Shown: positions 26,734 through 36,831 of the stretch, piece after piece
How positions within the stretch are numbered: the first letter of the stretch is position 1
Layout of the letters: each line of letters opens with the position of its first letter
Assembly: GCF_008763945.1 (NCBI RefSeq)
Contig: NZ_VTQH01000003.1
Coordinates: 372,001-436,000, forward strand
Source of the DNA: Microbacterium testaceum StLB037
Lineage (GTDB): Bacteria > Actinomycetota > Actinomycetes > Actinomycetales > Microbacteriaceae
Reading direction: 5' to 3'
DNA length: 64,000 nt
Position numbers and translations under genes: made by a program
Notes under the pieces: generated by a model
What the model was told of the DNA's origin: nothing
The model's database searches: none
What the model saw: the letters and a program-made list of their open reading frames with translations, nothing else

Positions 26734-27555
26734 ATGACCCTTTTCGATGAGCGGACCGAGGTGTTGCCTCCCACGCGGACGCCGGAGGCTTCCGAGCAGG
26801 CTCGTCCCGGTCTGGGGCTTCGTGTGGCGGTTCTCGCCGTCGTCCTCGTCGTCCTGGCGACGACCGCCTTCGCGACGGCGGAGGGGCTCGTTCGTGCCGA
26901 GCAAGAGCGGGCCATCGTCGCCGAGGCGAGGACCATGTTCGCCCTTCCCGAGAGTCAACGCATCGAGGTTGACATCCCCGGTTCCGTGCTCCTTCAGGAA
27001 CTCGCCGGACGCTTCGACAGTGTCGGACTCACGGTCCGCAGCTTCGCCGTCGGGCCGGCCAACTCCGACTTCACGATGACTCTCGAAGGTTTCGAGGACG
27101 CCGACGGCACGTGGACGGTCGACCACCTCTCCGGGGCGTTGACGCTCTCCGCCGCGCAGGCGACAGCGCTCGTGGTCCCTCCCGAGGCGCAGGGTGCGAT
27201 GCGCATCGATTTCTCCGACGGTGACATGGTCTTCGGAATGTCCGTGCCGGGCGGCGCGACTCCTGAATCGGCGAGCCTCGCGATGACGCCGCACTTCGAC
27301 AAGGGGCGGTTCAGCATGGGGATCACCTCGGTCACGGCGGGTGGCGAAACGATGTCCGCCGCGGAGATGGGTGCGAAGACGGGTGTCGATCTCGCCGCCC
27401 TGCAACCCGCCCCCGTGTGTCTTGCCGAGGCGCTGCCCCGTTTCCTCCGGGTGCGCGACGTCGGCGTCACCGACCAGACGTTCCATATCGACATCGACGT
27501 CGACCTGCCCGCGGCCGAGACCGCGACGGGGAGCGAACCCGGCTCCTGTCCCTGA
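26734..27555 (+). CDS. DUF2993 (LmeA-type) membrane-anchored protein
   Basis: 273 residues with a short cytosolic N-terminus, a helix (about 28-50) and an external domain. The domain matches the DUF2993 pattern: a helix rich in EARTMF, then IEVDIPGSVLLQELAGRFD, SADFTMTLEG-like strands and a final PLP-like RFLRVRDVGVTDQTF segment. Mycobacterial relatives act on cell-envelope lipoglycans or bind lipids. It begins MTLFDERTE, strikingly like the pseudosortase start MTLFEERRT, and both then run through a Pro-rich cytosolic segment into a helix. It follows pstB after 10 bases and is the last gene of the locus. Confidence 0.72.
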   Translation: MTLFDERTEVLPPTRTPEASEQARPGLGLRVAVLAVVLVVLATTAFATAEGLVRAEQERAIVAEARTMFALPESQRIEVDIPGSVLLQELAGRFDSVGLTVRSFAVGPANSDFTMTLEGFEDADGTWTVDHLSGALTLSAAQATALVVPPEAQGAMRIDFSDGDMVFGMSVPGGATPESASLAMTPHFDKGRFSMGITSVTAGGETMSAAEMGAKTGVDLAALQPAPVCLAEALPRFLRVRDVGVTDQTFHIDIDVDLPAAETATGSEPGSCP

Positions 27556-27562
27556 GAACCCC

Positions 27563-27608
27563 GGATGCCACGCCCCGGTGCCCGCGCCACGCGGGGGCCG
27601 TGGCATCC
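27563..27608. terminator. Bidirectional terminator between the pst locus and thrE
   Basis: GGATGCCACG (27563-27572) pairs perfectly with CGTGGCATCC (27599-27608), with further G/C pairing possible in the 26-base loop. It sits between the stops of two convergent genes and uses the GGATGCC heptamer as its stem. Confidence 0.65.
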
Positions 27609-27622
27609 CGGCCGCTCTCGCC

Positions 27623-29119
27623 CTATCGCCGCACGCGCGCCCGCACCCGCGTGACGCTCGACAGCGTCGCCCGCACGGGCTGACCGAGGTAGATGCCGAG
27701 CGACGCACCCACCGCCAGGGCGATGCCGATGGTCGCCGCACCGGCGAGCGTGGTGACCCCGGTCATGAGCACGGCGGGGTCGTCGCCCGACTCCACGATC
27801 CCGAGCAGACCGCGGAACACGGCCGCACCGGGAACGAGGGGCAGGATCGCCGCGGTGGTGATCGCGACCGAGGGCACGTGCAACCGATAGGCGACGACGA
27901 TGCCCGCGAAGCTGCCGATGAACGCACCCACCCCGCTCGCGGCCGCGACCTCGAAGCCGACCCCGGTCGCCGCGACATAGCCCGCCCAGGCCACGAGGCT
28001 CAACGCCGCGCTGACCACGACGATGCGCGCCCCGGCCCCGTTGTACACGGCGACGGCGATGGCGATGATCGCGGCACCCACGAACTGCACGCTCACCGGC
28101 CCGAGCGGCAACGCGGTCGATGGCGGCGACATCCCCATGCCGAGCACGCGCACCGTCTCGAGCCCCGCGAGGATGCCCAGCACGACACCGAGGGTCTGCG
28201 TGGTCAGCTCGAGGATGCGTCCGGTCGCGGTCAGGGCGAAGCCGTCGATGGCATCCTGAGCCGCGCCCACCACGGTCAGACCCGCGAGCATCAACACGAT
28301 CCCGGATGCCACGATCACCGACGGTCTGATCGCCGCGGCCGCGTCGAGACCGGTGTAGCGCAAGAGGGGGGACAGCGCCGCGAACACGGTGAGGACGAAA
28401 CCGCCGGCGATCTGGGCGAAGAAGTAGGGCACGCGCGCCCGCGCCATCACGTGCTGGGTCGTCGCGGCGAGGGCGGCGGCGATGAACGACAGCACCAGGG
28501 CGAGCCAGTTCGCCCCGAACATGATGGCCACGCCCGCGGCGAGCGAGGCCTGCGAGGCGATGACGATCGCGGGGCGATAGCGGAAGGGCAGTCGACGGAT
28601 GGCCCGGCAGCGTGAGACCGCATCGTCGAGGCCGAGGCCGCCGGCGATCTCCTGCACGAGGGCCTGAAGGCGCTGCAGCTTCGCGTGGTCGGGGACAGAG
28701 CCCCGCACGACGCGCAGCAGAGTGGTGGGGTGGCTGGCGCCCGGGCGGCTGTGGGCGATCGTGATCGAGTTGTAGGTGACGTCGACGTGCACCGGATCGA
28801 GCCCGTAGGCCGCGCACACCCGCACGATCGTGAGGGTCACCTCGTTGGCGGGAGCACCGACGACGAGCATGGTCTCTCCGATGCGGATGGCGAGGTCGAG
28901 GATGCGCGTCGAGAGCGCCTCGTCGAGGACCGGGATCATCGTCGTGTCGGGCGACGAGGCCTCGTCGACGTGGACGAGCCGGCGCAGGGACGACAGCAGT
29001 CGGCGCGGGGTGGGGGACAACCGCGGGCCTCCAGAGGAGCGGGGGAGAGGGGCGTTCGATCCTATCGACGGGCCCTGCGGTTTCGCCGGGTGCCACCGCA
29101 TGACGAAGACGGTATGCAC
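27623..29119 (-). CDS. thrE: Threonine/serine exporter, ThrE family
   Basis: 498 residues. The cytosolic N-terminal part carries the ThrE/DUF1212 motifs (LDLAIRIGETMLVVGAPANEV, then RSRPG-like HSRPGASHPTTLLRVV), followed by about ten transmembrane helices including the second domain (about 350-490). The family exports threonine and serine using the proton gradient. It is transcribed away from lysC, which starts the pathway to threonine, a sensible pairing. The start is uncertain: GTG at 29119 or ATG at 29101. Neither has a strong ribosome site. Confidence 0.88.
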   Translation of the reverse strand: MHTVFVMRWHPAKPQGPSIGSNAPLPRSSGGPRLSPTPRRLLSSLRRLVHVDEASSPDTTMIPVLDEALSTRILDLAIRIGETMLVVGAPANEVTLTIVRVCAAYGLDPVHVDVTYNSITIAHSRPGASHPTTLLRVVRGSVPDHAKLQRLQALVQEIAGGLGLDDAVSRCRAIRRLPFRYRPAIVIASQASLAAGVAIMFGANWLALVLSFIAAALAATTQHVMARARVPYFFAQIAGGFVLTVFAALSPLLRYTGLDAAAAIRPSVIVASGIVLMLAGLTVVGAAQDAIDGFALTATGRILELTTQTLGVVLGILAGLETVRVLGMGMSPPSTALPLGPVSVQFVGAAIIAIAVAVYNGAGARIVVVSAALSLVAWAGYVAATGVGFEVAAASGVGAFIGSFAGIVVAYRLHVPSVAITTAAILPLVPGAAVFRGLLGIVESGDDPAVLMTGVTTLAGAATIGIALAVGASLGIYLGQPVRATLSSVTRVRARVRR

Positions 29120-29126
29120 CCGCCTC

Positions 29127-29132
29127 TAGGAT
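29127..29132 (+). promoter_or_regulatory. -10 box TAGGAT before lysC
   Basis: TAGGAT lies 69 bases before the lysC ATG in the 82-base gap between divergent thrE and lysC. It gives a leader of about 60 bases. I see no lysine-riboswitch structure; the gap is too short for one. Confidence 0.4.
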
Positions 29133-29201
29133 GATCCTCGGCGCGGCACGAGCGCCGGCGTCGTGACACCCCGACGCACGACCCCTCCGGGAGTTCTCCT
29201 C

Positions 29202-30488
29202 ATGGCTCTGATCGTCCAGAAGTACGGCGGTTCCTCCGTCGCCGACGCCGAGAGCATCAAGCGGGTGGCCAAGCGCATCGTCGACACCCGCCGCGCGGGC
29301 CACGAGGTCGTCGTCGCGGTCAGCGCCATGGGCGACACGACCGACGAACTGCTCGATCTCGCCGGTCAGGTCGCCCCCATCCCCGCTCCGCGTGAGCTCG
29401 ACATGCTGCTGTCCAGCGGGGAGCGTATCTCGATGGCCCTGCTAGCCATGGCGATCCACTCGATGGGGTTCGAGGCCCGGTCCTTCACGGGTAGCCAGGC
29501 GGGAATGATCACGGATGCCACGCACGGCGCCGCCCGCATCGTCGATGTCACGCCCGTGCGTCTTCGCGAGGCGCTTGACGAGGGGGCGATCGTGATCGTC
29601 GCCGGTTTCCAGGGCTTCAACCGCGACACCCGCGACATCACGACCCTCGGTCGCGGCGGCTCGGACACCACCGCCGTAGCGCTCGCCGCGGCCCTGAACG
29701 CCGACGTCTGCGAGATCTACAGCGACGTCGACGGTATCTTCACCGCCGACCCGCGCGTCGTGCCGCTCGCACGCAAGCTCGACCGCGTCGGCAGCGAGGA
29801 GATGCTCGAGCTCGCCGCGAACGGCGCGAAGGTCCTCTACATCCGCGCGGTCGAGTACGCGCGTCGTCACGGGGTCCTCATCCACGCCCGTTCCACGTTC
29901 AGCTCGGGTGAGGGCACCTGGGTGCTCGATGCCTCGAAGACCTCCGCACTCGTCCCCGAAAGAGAAGCCATGGAAGAGCCCATCGTCGCCGGCGTCGCCA
30001 CCGACCTCAGCCAGGCCAAGATCACCGTCATCGGTGTGCCCGACGTCCCCGGCAAGGCCGCCGACATCTTCAAGATCGTCGCGAAGTCCGGCGCCAACGT
30101 CGACATGATCGTGCAGAACGTCTCGGCGGCGGCCACCGGTCGCACCGACATCTCGTTCACCCTGCCCAAGACCGACGCCACCACGGCCCTCAAGGCGCTC
30201 GCGGGTGAGCAGGCCGAGGTCGGCTTCGAGAGCCTCGTGCACGACGATCAGATCGGCAAGCTCTCCGTCGTGGGAGCGGGCATGCGCACCCACTCGGGCG
30301 TCTCGGCGACCCTCTTCGAGGCGCTGAGCCTGGCGGGCGTGAACATCGAGATGATCTCGACCTCCGAGATCCGCATCTCGGTCGTCGTCCGCGGTGTCGA
30401 CCTCGCCGAGGCTGCGCGCCTCGTGCACACGGCGTACGGCCTCGATGGCGACGCCGAGGCGACGGTGCACGCCGGCACCGGTCGCTGA
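29202..30488 (+). CDS. lysC: Aspartate kinase
   Basis: First enzyme of the Lys/Thr/Met pathway: phosphorylates aspartate. 428 residues. The N-terminus [15 protein letters not shown] has the KYGGSS motif, and the kinase domain includes [15 protein letters not shown] and the [16 protein letters not shown] stretch. Two ACT domains follow from about residue 265 ([17 protein letters not shown] and [16 protein letters not shown]), typical of actinobacterial feedback control. ATG at 29202 was chosen over an upstream GTG because the protein then begins as its relatives do and GGAG lies eight bases upstream. asd follows after 303 bases. Confidence 0.97.
   Translation: MALIVQKYGGSSVADAESIKRVAKRIVDTRRAGHEVVVAVSAMGDTTDELLDLAGQVAPIPAPRELDMLLSSGERISMALLAMAIHSMGFEARSFTGSQAGMITDATHGAARIVDVTPVRLREALDEGAIVIVAGFQGFNRDTRDITTLGRGGSDTTAVALAAALNADVCEIYSDVDGIFTADPRVVPLARKLDRVGSEEMLELAANGAKVLYIRAVEYARRHGVLIHARSTFSSGEGTWVLDASKTSALVPEREAMEEPIVAGVATDLSQAKITVIGVPDVPGKAADIFKIVAKSGANVDMIVQNVSAAATGRTDISFTLPKTDATTALKALAGEQAEVGFESLVHDDQIGKLSVVGAGMRTHSGVSATLFEALSLAGVNIEMISTSEIRISVVVRGVDLAEAARLVHTAYGLDGDAEATVHAGTGR
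29970..30488 (+). other. Internal start for aspartokinase beta subunit
   Basis: An in-frame ATG (MEEPIVAG) preceded by AAAGAGAAG would yield 172 residues, mostly the two ACT domains. Corynebacterium glutamicum makes a 172-residue beta subunit from the equivalent position, whose sequence also begins MEE. The alpha2beta2 enzyme form is therefore likely here. Confidence 0.65.
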
Positions 30489-31862
<1,374 letters not shown>

Positions 31863-31866
31863 GGCT

Positions 31867-31937
31867 CCGGCATCCGGATGCCGGGTGCGAGGTGTCTCGA
31901 CATCGAACCGACGGTTCTCTCGATGTCGAGACACCTC
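31867..31937. promoter_or_regulatory. Palindrome and 18-bp inverted repeat between asd and mqo
   Basis: CCGGCATCCGGATGCCGG at 31867-31884 is a perfect 18-base palindrome just after the asd stop. Next, the 18 bases 31889-31906 are the exact reverse complement of 31920-31937, with a 13-base loop. Each arm contains TCTCGACATCGA or its complement, itself nearly palindromic. It may be the asd terminator, a paired operator for mqo, or both; the mqo -10 box begins 13 bases later. Confidence 0.6.
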
Positions 31938-31949
31938 ACGGCCCGCACC

Positions 31950-31955
31950 TAGAAT
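31950..31955 (+). promoter_or_regulatory. -10 box TAGAAT of mqo (leaderless-type)
   Basis: TAGAAT ends six bases before the GTG start at 31962, so transcription probably begins at the start codon. No ribosome site is visible. Confidence 0.6.
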
Positions 31956-31961
31956 CGACGG

Positions 31962-33434
31962 GTGACTGAAAACGTCGATGTTCTCCTCATCGGTGGCGGC
32001 ATCATGTCCGCCACTCTCGGCACGCTGCTCAAAGACCTCCAGCCCGATCTGAAGATCGCGGTGCTGGAGCGCCTCAGCGACGTGGCGCAGGAGAGCTCCA
32101 ATGCCTGGAACAACGCCGGTACCGGCCACGCGGCGCTGTGCGAGCTCAACTACATGCCCGACACCAAGGACGGCGCGCTCGACCCGTCGAAGGCCGTCGC
32201 GATCAACGAGCAGTTTCAGCAGAGCCGCCAGCTGTGGTCGACGCTGGTGGCCGAGGGCGTGCTCGACGAGCCGTCGACGTTCATCAACGCGACCCCGCAC
32301 ATGACGTTCGTGCGCGGCGAGAAGGACGTGGCGTACCTGCGTCGGCGCTACGAGGTGCTCAAGGAGCAGCCGCTGTTCGCGGGCATCGAGTACAGCGAGG
32401 ACTCCCGCGTCATCAACCAGTGGGCTCCGCTGCTCATGCAGAAGCGCCGCAAGGGCGAGCCCTTCGCGGCCACTCGCGTTCCCGCCGGCACCGACGTCGA
32501 CTTCGGCTCGCTCACGCGCCAGCTCTTCGCGAACCTCAGCGAGAAGGGCGTCGAGGTGGCCACCAACCACGACGTCAAAAAGCTCAAGAAGAAGAAGGAC
32601 GGCACCTGGGAGGTGTCGTACCGCCACGTCATCGGGGGCACCCCCGGGTCCATCAACGCGAAGTTCGTGTTCGTCGGTGCGGGCGGATGGGCGCTGAAGC
32701 TGCTGCAGCGCTCGGGTATCCCCGAGATCAAGGGCTATGGCGTCTTCCCGATCGGCGGGCAGTGGCTGAAGACGTCGAACCCCGACATCGTCGCGAAGCA
32801 CCGCGCCAAGGTCTACTCGCAGGCCTCGGTGGGCGCGCCCCCCATGTCGGTGCCGCACCTCGACACGCGCGTCGTCGATGGCGAGTCGGCTCTGCTGTTC
32901 GGACCGTTCGCGACCTTCAGCCCGAAGTTCCTCAAGAACGGCTCGATGCTCGACATCGTCACCCAGGTGCGCCCGCACAACATCTTCCCGATGCTGAAGG
33001 TCGCCGTCGACAACCCCGGCCTCATCAAGTACCTGGTCAGCGAACTGCTGAAGACCCACGCGAAGAAGGTCGACAGCCTCCGCGAGTTCATGCCCACCGC
33101 GAAGGACGACGACTGGGAGCTGCTCGACGCCGGTCAGCGCGCGCAGGTGATGAAACGCGACAAGGCCAAGGGCGGGGTCCTGCAGTTCGGCACCGAGGTC
33201 GTCACTTCGGCCGACCACTCCATCGCCGGGCTCCTCGGTGCCTCGCCGGGAGCGTCGACGGCGGTCTCGATCATGCTCGGCCTGATCAAGACGTGCTTCC
33301 CCGAGCGTATGGGCGAGTGGGAGCCGCGCCTGCGCGAGCTCATCCCCAGCTACGGCGAGTCGCTGAACACCCAGCCCGACGTCGCCCGTCGAGAGCTGGA
33401 TGCCACGGCTCACGCCCTCGCGATCAACCCCTGA
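31962..33434 (+). CDS. mqo: Malate:quinone oxidoreductase
   Basis: 490-residue FAD enzyme on the inner face of the membrane that oxidises malate and reduces quinone. N-terminal VDVLLIGGGIMSATLGTLL is the FAD-binding loop. SNAWNNAGTGHAALCELNY, VGAGGWALKLLQRSGIPE and the C-terminal LGASPGASTAVSIMLGL are family signatures. The GTG start is set by the leaderless promoter. The thymidine kinase gene starts seven bases after the stop. Confidence 0.97.
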   Translation: MTENVDVLLIGGGIMSATLGTLLKDLQPDLKIAVLERLSDVAQESSNAWNNAGTGHAALCELNYMPDTKDGALDPSKAVAINEQFQQSRQLWSTLVAEGVLDEPSTFINATPHMTFVRGEKDVAYLRRRYEVLKEQPLFAGIEYSEDSRVINQWAPLLMQKRRKGEPFAATRVPAGTDVDFGSLTRQLFANLSEKGVEVATNHDVKKLKKKKDGTWEVSYRHVIGGTPGSINAKFVFVGAGGWALKLLQRSGIPEIKGYGVFPIGGQWLKTSNPDIVAKHRAKVYSQASVGAPPMSVPHLDTRVVDGESALLFGPFATFSPKFLKNGSMLDIVTQVRPHNIFPMLKVAVDNPGLIKYLVSELLKTHAKKVDSLREFMPTAKDDDWELLDAGQRAQVMKRDKAKGGVLQFGTEVVTSADHSIAGLLGASPGASTAVSIMLGLIKTCFPERMGEWEPRLRELIPSYGESLNTQPDVARRELDATAHALAINP

Positions 33435-33441
33435 CGCGCTC

Positions 33442-34047
33442 GTGGCGAAGCTGTACTTCCGCTACGGGGCGATGAACTCGGGCAAGTCGACGGCCCTGCT
33501 GCAGGCGGCGTACAACTACGAGGAGCGCGGCCAGCGCGTGCTGCTGGCCAAGCCCGAGATCGACACCAAGGGCGCCGACCAGATCGACAGTCGCCTGGGC
33601 GTGAAGCGCCCCGTCGACTTCCTCGTCGCTCCGACCGACGACCTGCGCGAGGTGTTCCACACCGCGGCGGGACACGCGCCGGTCGCGTGTCTGCTCGTCG
33701 ACGAGGCGCAGTTCTTCACGCCGGCCCAGGTCGACGACCTGCTGCGCATCGCGGTGCTCGACGGCATCCCCGTGCTGGCGTACGGCATCCGCACCGACTT
33801 CCGCACCGAGGCCTTCCCGGGATCGGCACGACTGCTGGAACTCGCCCACAGCCTGGAAGAGCTCAAGACCATCTGCCGCTGCGGTCGCAAGGCGATCTTC
33901 AACGCGCGCCTGGTCGGCGGCCGGTTCGTCTTCGACGGCGACCAGGTCGCGATCGACGAGGGCCAGATCGCGGGCGAGGTCACGTACGAGTCGATGTGCG
34001 CCGCCTGCTACCTGCGCGAGTCGGGCGGGCGACTCGACGGCCGCTGA
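33442..34047 (+). CDS. tdk: Thymidine kinase (type II)
   Basis: 201 residues. Salvages thymidine to dTMP. P-loop GAMNSGKSTAL at residues 9-19; Walker B-like CLLVDEAQFFTPAQV; YGIRTDFRTE lasso region; and zinc ligands in ICRCGRK and the C-terminal CAACYL. The GTG start at 33442 gives the family-typical MAKLYFRYGAMNSGKS. It lies seven bases from mqo and is probably co-transcribed. The thymidylate kinase gene tmk is 20 kb away. Confidence 0.95.
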   Translation: MAKLYFRYGAMNSGKSTALLQAAYNYEERGQRVLLAKPEIDTKGADQIDSRLGVKRPVDFLVAPTDDLREVFHTAAGHAPVACLLVDEAQFFTPAQVDDLLRIAVLDGIPVLAYGIRTDFRTEAFPGSARLLELAHSLEELKTICRCGRKAIFNARLVGGRFVFDGDQVAIDEGQIAGEVTYESMCAACYLRESGGRLDGR

Positions 34048-34084
34048 GCGCCCGACCCCGGCGGTGGGTGTCGGCGACGACCGA

Positions 34085-34090
34085 TAGCCT
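34085..34090 (+). promoter_or_regulatory. -10 box TAGCCT of galE (leaderless-type)
   Basis: TAGCCT ends six bases before the galE ATG at 34097. The bases GGGAGC between could also act as a weak ribosome site on a longer transcript. Confidence 0.55.
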
Positions 34091-34096
34091 GGGAGC

Positions 34097-35125
34097 ATGC
34101 GCGTACTCCTGGCCGGCGGTGCCGGTTACATCGGAACCCACACGGCCGTCGCCCTGCTCGAAGCCGGTCACGACGTGGTCCTGCTCGACGACCTCTCGGG
34201 GACGCACGCCGTCGCCGCGGAGCGGGTGGAGAAGATCACCGGCAAGCCCGCGCCGCTGATCGTCGGCGACGCGGCCGACGAAGCGGTCGTCGCTTCGGCT
34301 TTCGACGAGCACGGTCCGATCGACGCGGTCATCCACCTCGCCGCGTTCAAGGCGGTGGGGGAGTCGACGCAGAAGCCCCTCGAGTACTACTCCAACAACC
34401 TCGACACGACGTTCGCGCTGCTGCGGGTGGGCATCGCCCGCGGCATCCGGAGCTTCGTCTTCTCGAGCACCGGCACGGTGTACTCCGACCCGGCCGATCT
34501 GCCCTTCACGGAGGAGTCGACGACGAGCGTCGACCTCTCCAACGCCTACAGCAAGTCGAAGCGCATGAACGAGGTCGTGCTCGCCGACGTCGCTCGCGTG
34601 AACCCCGAGCTCAACGTGACGGTGCTGCGCTACTTCAACCCGGTCGGCGCCCACCCGTCGGGACTGATCGGCGAAGACCCCGCCGGCATCCCGAACAACC
34701 TCATGCCGTACGTCTCGCGCGTCGCGATCGGTTCGCTCGACGAGATCGGCGTCTTCGGCTCGGACTACGACACCCCCGACGGCACGGGGCTGCGCGACTA
34801 CATCCACGTCGTCGATCTGGCCGAGGGGCACGTCGCGGCCCTCGAGCAGGCGCAGCCGGGTCACGCCGTGTTCAACCTCGGCACCGGCCGCCCCGTGAGC
34901 GTGCTCGAGTTGATCGCCTCGTTCGAGAAGGCCGTCGGTCACGAGCTGCCCAAGAAGATCCTCGACCGTCGCCCCGGCGACGTCGCCGCCACCTACTGCG
35001 ACCCCACGAAGGCCGGCGAGGTCCTGGGGTGGCGGACGCGGCTGGGCATCGACGACGCCTGCCGCGACTACTGGAACTGGCAGACCACCAACCCGGCCGG
35101 GTACCGCACGACCGTCGACGCCTGA
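34097..35125 (+). CDS. galE: UDP-glucose 4-epimerase
   Basis: 342-residue NAD-dependent short-chain dehydrogenase-like enzyme interconverting UDP-glucose and UDP-galactose. GGAGYIGTHT is the NAD loop; FSSTGTVYSD supplies the catalytic Ser/Thr; YSKSK carries the Tyr-x3-Lys pair; RYFNPVGAHPSGLIGEDP is typical of GalE. It probably supplies galactosyl units for cell-wall polymers. No other sugar genes surround it. Confidence 0.95.
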   Translation: MRVLLAGGAGYIGTHTAVALLEAGHDVVLLDDLSGTHAVAAERVEKITGKPAPLIVGDAADEAVVASAFDEHGPIDAVIHLAAFKAVGESTQKPLEYYSNNLDTTFALLRVGIARGIRSFVFSSTGTVYSDPADLPFTEESTTSVDLSNAYSKSKRMNEVVLADVARVNPELNVTVLRYFNPVGAHPSGLIGEDPAGIPNNLMPYVSRVAIGSLDEIGVFGSDYDTPDGTGLRDYIHVVDLAEGHVAALEQAQPGHAVFNLGTGRPVSVLELIASFEKAVGHELPKKILDRRPGDVAATYCDPTKAGEVLGWRTRLGIDDACRDYWNWQTTNPAGYRTTVDA

Positions 35126-35133
35126 TCCACGCC

Positions 35134-35139
35134 TAAGGT
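35134..35139 (+). promoter_or_regulatory. -10 box TAAGGT before the FadR-type regulator
   Basis: TAAGGT lies 45 bases before the chosen ATG. GTG codons at 35141 and 35143 are too close for a standard leaderless start, so a short leader is assumed. Confidence 0.4.
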
Positions 35140-35184
35140 GGTGTGGTCGGGCCACATCGTCGGTCCGCACGGACGGGGGATGCC

Positions 35185-35955
35185 ATGACGAACACCGCGC
35201 CCCGTGCCTGGCAGGTGGTCCTCGAGCGCATCGAGGGCGACCTGCGTGAGGGGCGTCTGGCCCCCGGCGACCGGCTGACCCCGGAGCGCGAGCTCGCGTC
35301 TCAGCTCGGGGTCGGTCGCTCCAGCGTCCGCGAAGCGGTGCGGGTGCTCGAGGTGCTCGGGGTCGTACGCACGGCCACCGGTTCCGGTCCCACGGCCGGA
35401 GCGATGATCGTCACGACCCCCCGGGGCGGACTGGCGGCCTTCCTGCGGCTGCAGGTGGCCGCGAACGGCTTTCCCCTGACCGACGTGGTGCGCACGCGCA
35501 TCGTGCTCGAGTGCGACGTCGCCGAGCGGTTGGCGCAAGACGACGTCGACCTCGCCGAGGTGGTCGGCATCCTCGATGCGATGGATGCCGAGGACCTCGC
35601 GCCCGAGGACTTCCTCGCTCTCGACGCACGGTTCCACCAGGCCCTGTCCGAGGTGTCGGGTAACGCGGTCGTCTCGGCGATGATGGCGGGTCTGCGCAGC
35701 TCGATCGAGGCGTACACCCGCGCCGGCGCCGCCCGGCTCGACACGTGGCCCGCCGTGGCGGACCGTCTGCGCGCGGAGCATCGTCGCATCGTCGCCGCGG
35801 TCTCGACGGGCGACGCCGACGGGGCGCGCGAGGCCGTGCGCGCGCACATCACCGACTACTACACCGAGGTGGCGCGGGCGTTGAGCCCGTCCGACGCGGC
35901 GGAGTCCGCCGTCGGCGAAGCGGCGCGAGCCGCTGTGCGCTCCTCGGCCGATTGA
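35185..35955 (+). CDS. GntR-family transcriptional regulator, FadR subfamily
   Basis: 256 residues. The N-terminal winged helix-turn-helix (about 10-75) has LTPERELASQLGVGRSSVREAVRVLE. The C-terminal FCD domain (about 90-235) has the metal/acid-binding pattern D-A-FHQALSEVSGN and HRRIVAAVSTGDADGAREAVRAHI. Such regulators bind carboxylic acids or similar small molecules. It is followed nine bases later by a siderophore-interacting flavoprotein, so it may control that gene. An in-frame GTG at 35143 is an alternative start; ATG has GGGG upstream. Confidence 0.9.
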   Translation: MTNTAPRAWQVVLERIEGDLREGRLAPGDRLTPERELASQLGVGRSSVREAVRVLEVLGVVRTATGSGPTAGAMIVTTPRGGLAAFLRLQVAANGFPLTDVVRTRIVLECDVAERLAQDDVDLAEVVGILDAMDAEDLAPEDFLALDARFHQALSEVSGNAVVSAMMAGLRSSIEAYTRAGAARLDTWPAVADRLRAEHRRIVAAVSTGDADGAREAVRAHITDYYTEVARALSPSDAAESAVGEAARAAVRSSAD

Positions 35956-35964
35956 GAGGATCCC

Positions 35965-36786
35965 ATGAGCGATCGACCCGTCCGCCCGCCCCGTCCGCAG
36001 CACGTGCTCCACGTCGTGCACACGGAGCGGCTGACGCCCCATCTCGTCCGGGTGCGTGCCCGGGGCGCTGATCTGTCGCCGTTCCGCGACAGCCCGCACA
36101 CCGACAAGTACGTCAAGATCACCTTCGCCAAGCCCGAGCTGGGTCTGGAACCGCCCTACGACCTGGCCGCGCTCCGCGAGACGCTCGCTCCGGAGGACCT
36201 CCCGGTCACCCGCACGTACACGGTGCGCGCGGTCGAGGGGGACGAGCTCGTGATCGACTTCGTCGTGCACGGCGACGAGGGGCTCGCGGGTCCATGGGCC
36301 GCGAGTGCGCAGCCGGGCGACCGACTGGTCGTGTCGTCGCCCGGGGGCGGATACGCGCCCGACCCGAGCGCGGACTGGCACCTGTTCATCGGCGACGAGT
36401 CGGCGATCCCCGCGATCGCCGCCGGCCTGGAGGCTCTGACCCCGGATGCCGTCGGCGCGGCGTTCCTCGAGGTGCAGGCCGCGGACGAGCAGCTGGCGCT
36501 GACCGTGCCCGCGGGGATCGAGGTCACCTGGGTGCACCGCGGCTCGGCGGAGGCGGGTGCGACGAGCGTCCTGACGGATGCCGTGGCCTCGTGGCATCCG
36601 CGAGACGGACGGGGACACGTGTTCGCCCACGGGGAGCGCGAGGCCATGAAGCGGGTGCGCGATCTCGTCTTCAGCCGGTGGGGACTGTCGCGCGAGCAGG
36701 TCTCGCTGTCGGGCTATTGGGCCTATGGCCGGACCGAGGACCGCTTCCAGGCCGAGAAGCGCGAGCCGATCGGGCAGATCCTCTGA
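35965..36786 (+). CDS. Siderophore-interacting FAD/NAD(P)H oxidoreductase
   Basis: 273 residues of the ViuB/FhuF-like SIP family, which reduces ferric siderophores in the cytosol. The FAD-binding domain includes VTRTYTVRAV; HGDEGLAGPWAASAQPGD is typical of the family; the NAD(P)H half ends with VFAHGEREAMKRVRD and LSGYWAYGRTEDRF. It is in an apparent operon with the GntR-type regulator. No siderophore transporter is nearby. Confidence 0.92.
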   Translation: MSDRPVRPPRPQHVLHVVHTERLTPHLVRVRARGADLSPFRDSPHTDKYVKITFAKPELGLEPPYDLAALRETLAPEDLPVTRTYTVRAVEGDELVIDFVVHGDEGLAGPWAASAQPGDRLVVSSPGGGYAPDPSADWHLFIGDESAIPAIAAGLEALTPDAVGAAFLEVQAADEQLALTVPAGIEVTWVHRGSAEAGATSVLTDAVASWHPRDGRGHVFAHGEREAMKRVRDLVFSRWGLSREQVSLSGYWAYGRTEDRFQAEKREPIGQIL

Positions 36787-36794
36787 GACGGCGC

Positions 36795-36821
36795 CGGCTC
36801 CCGCGCTCGTTGCGGGAGCCG
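36795..36821. terminator. Bidirectional hairpin between convergent genes
   Basis: CGGCTCCCGC (36795-36804) pairs perfectly with GCGGGAGCCG (36812-36821), seven-base loop. It lies between the siderophore-interacting protein and the HAD phosphatase, which end toward each other. Confidence 0.6.
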
Positions 36822-36831
36822 ACGCGCAGCG

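Noticed and set aside
29120-29201. Lysine riboswitch before lysC
   Set aside because: The gap is only 82 bases, too short for the five-helix lysine aptamer, and no matching stems are present.
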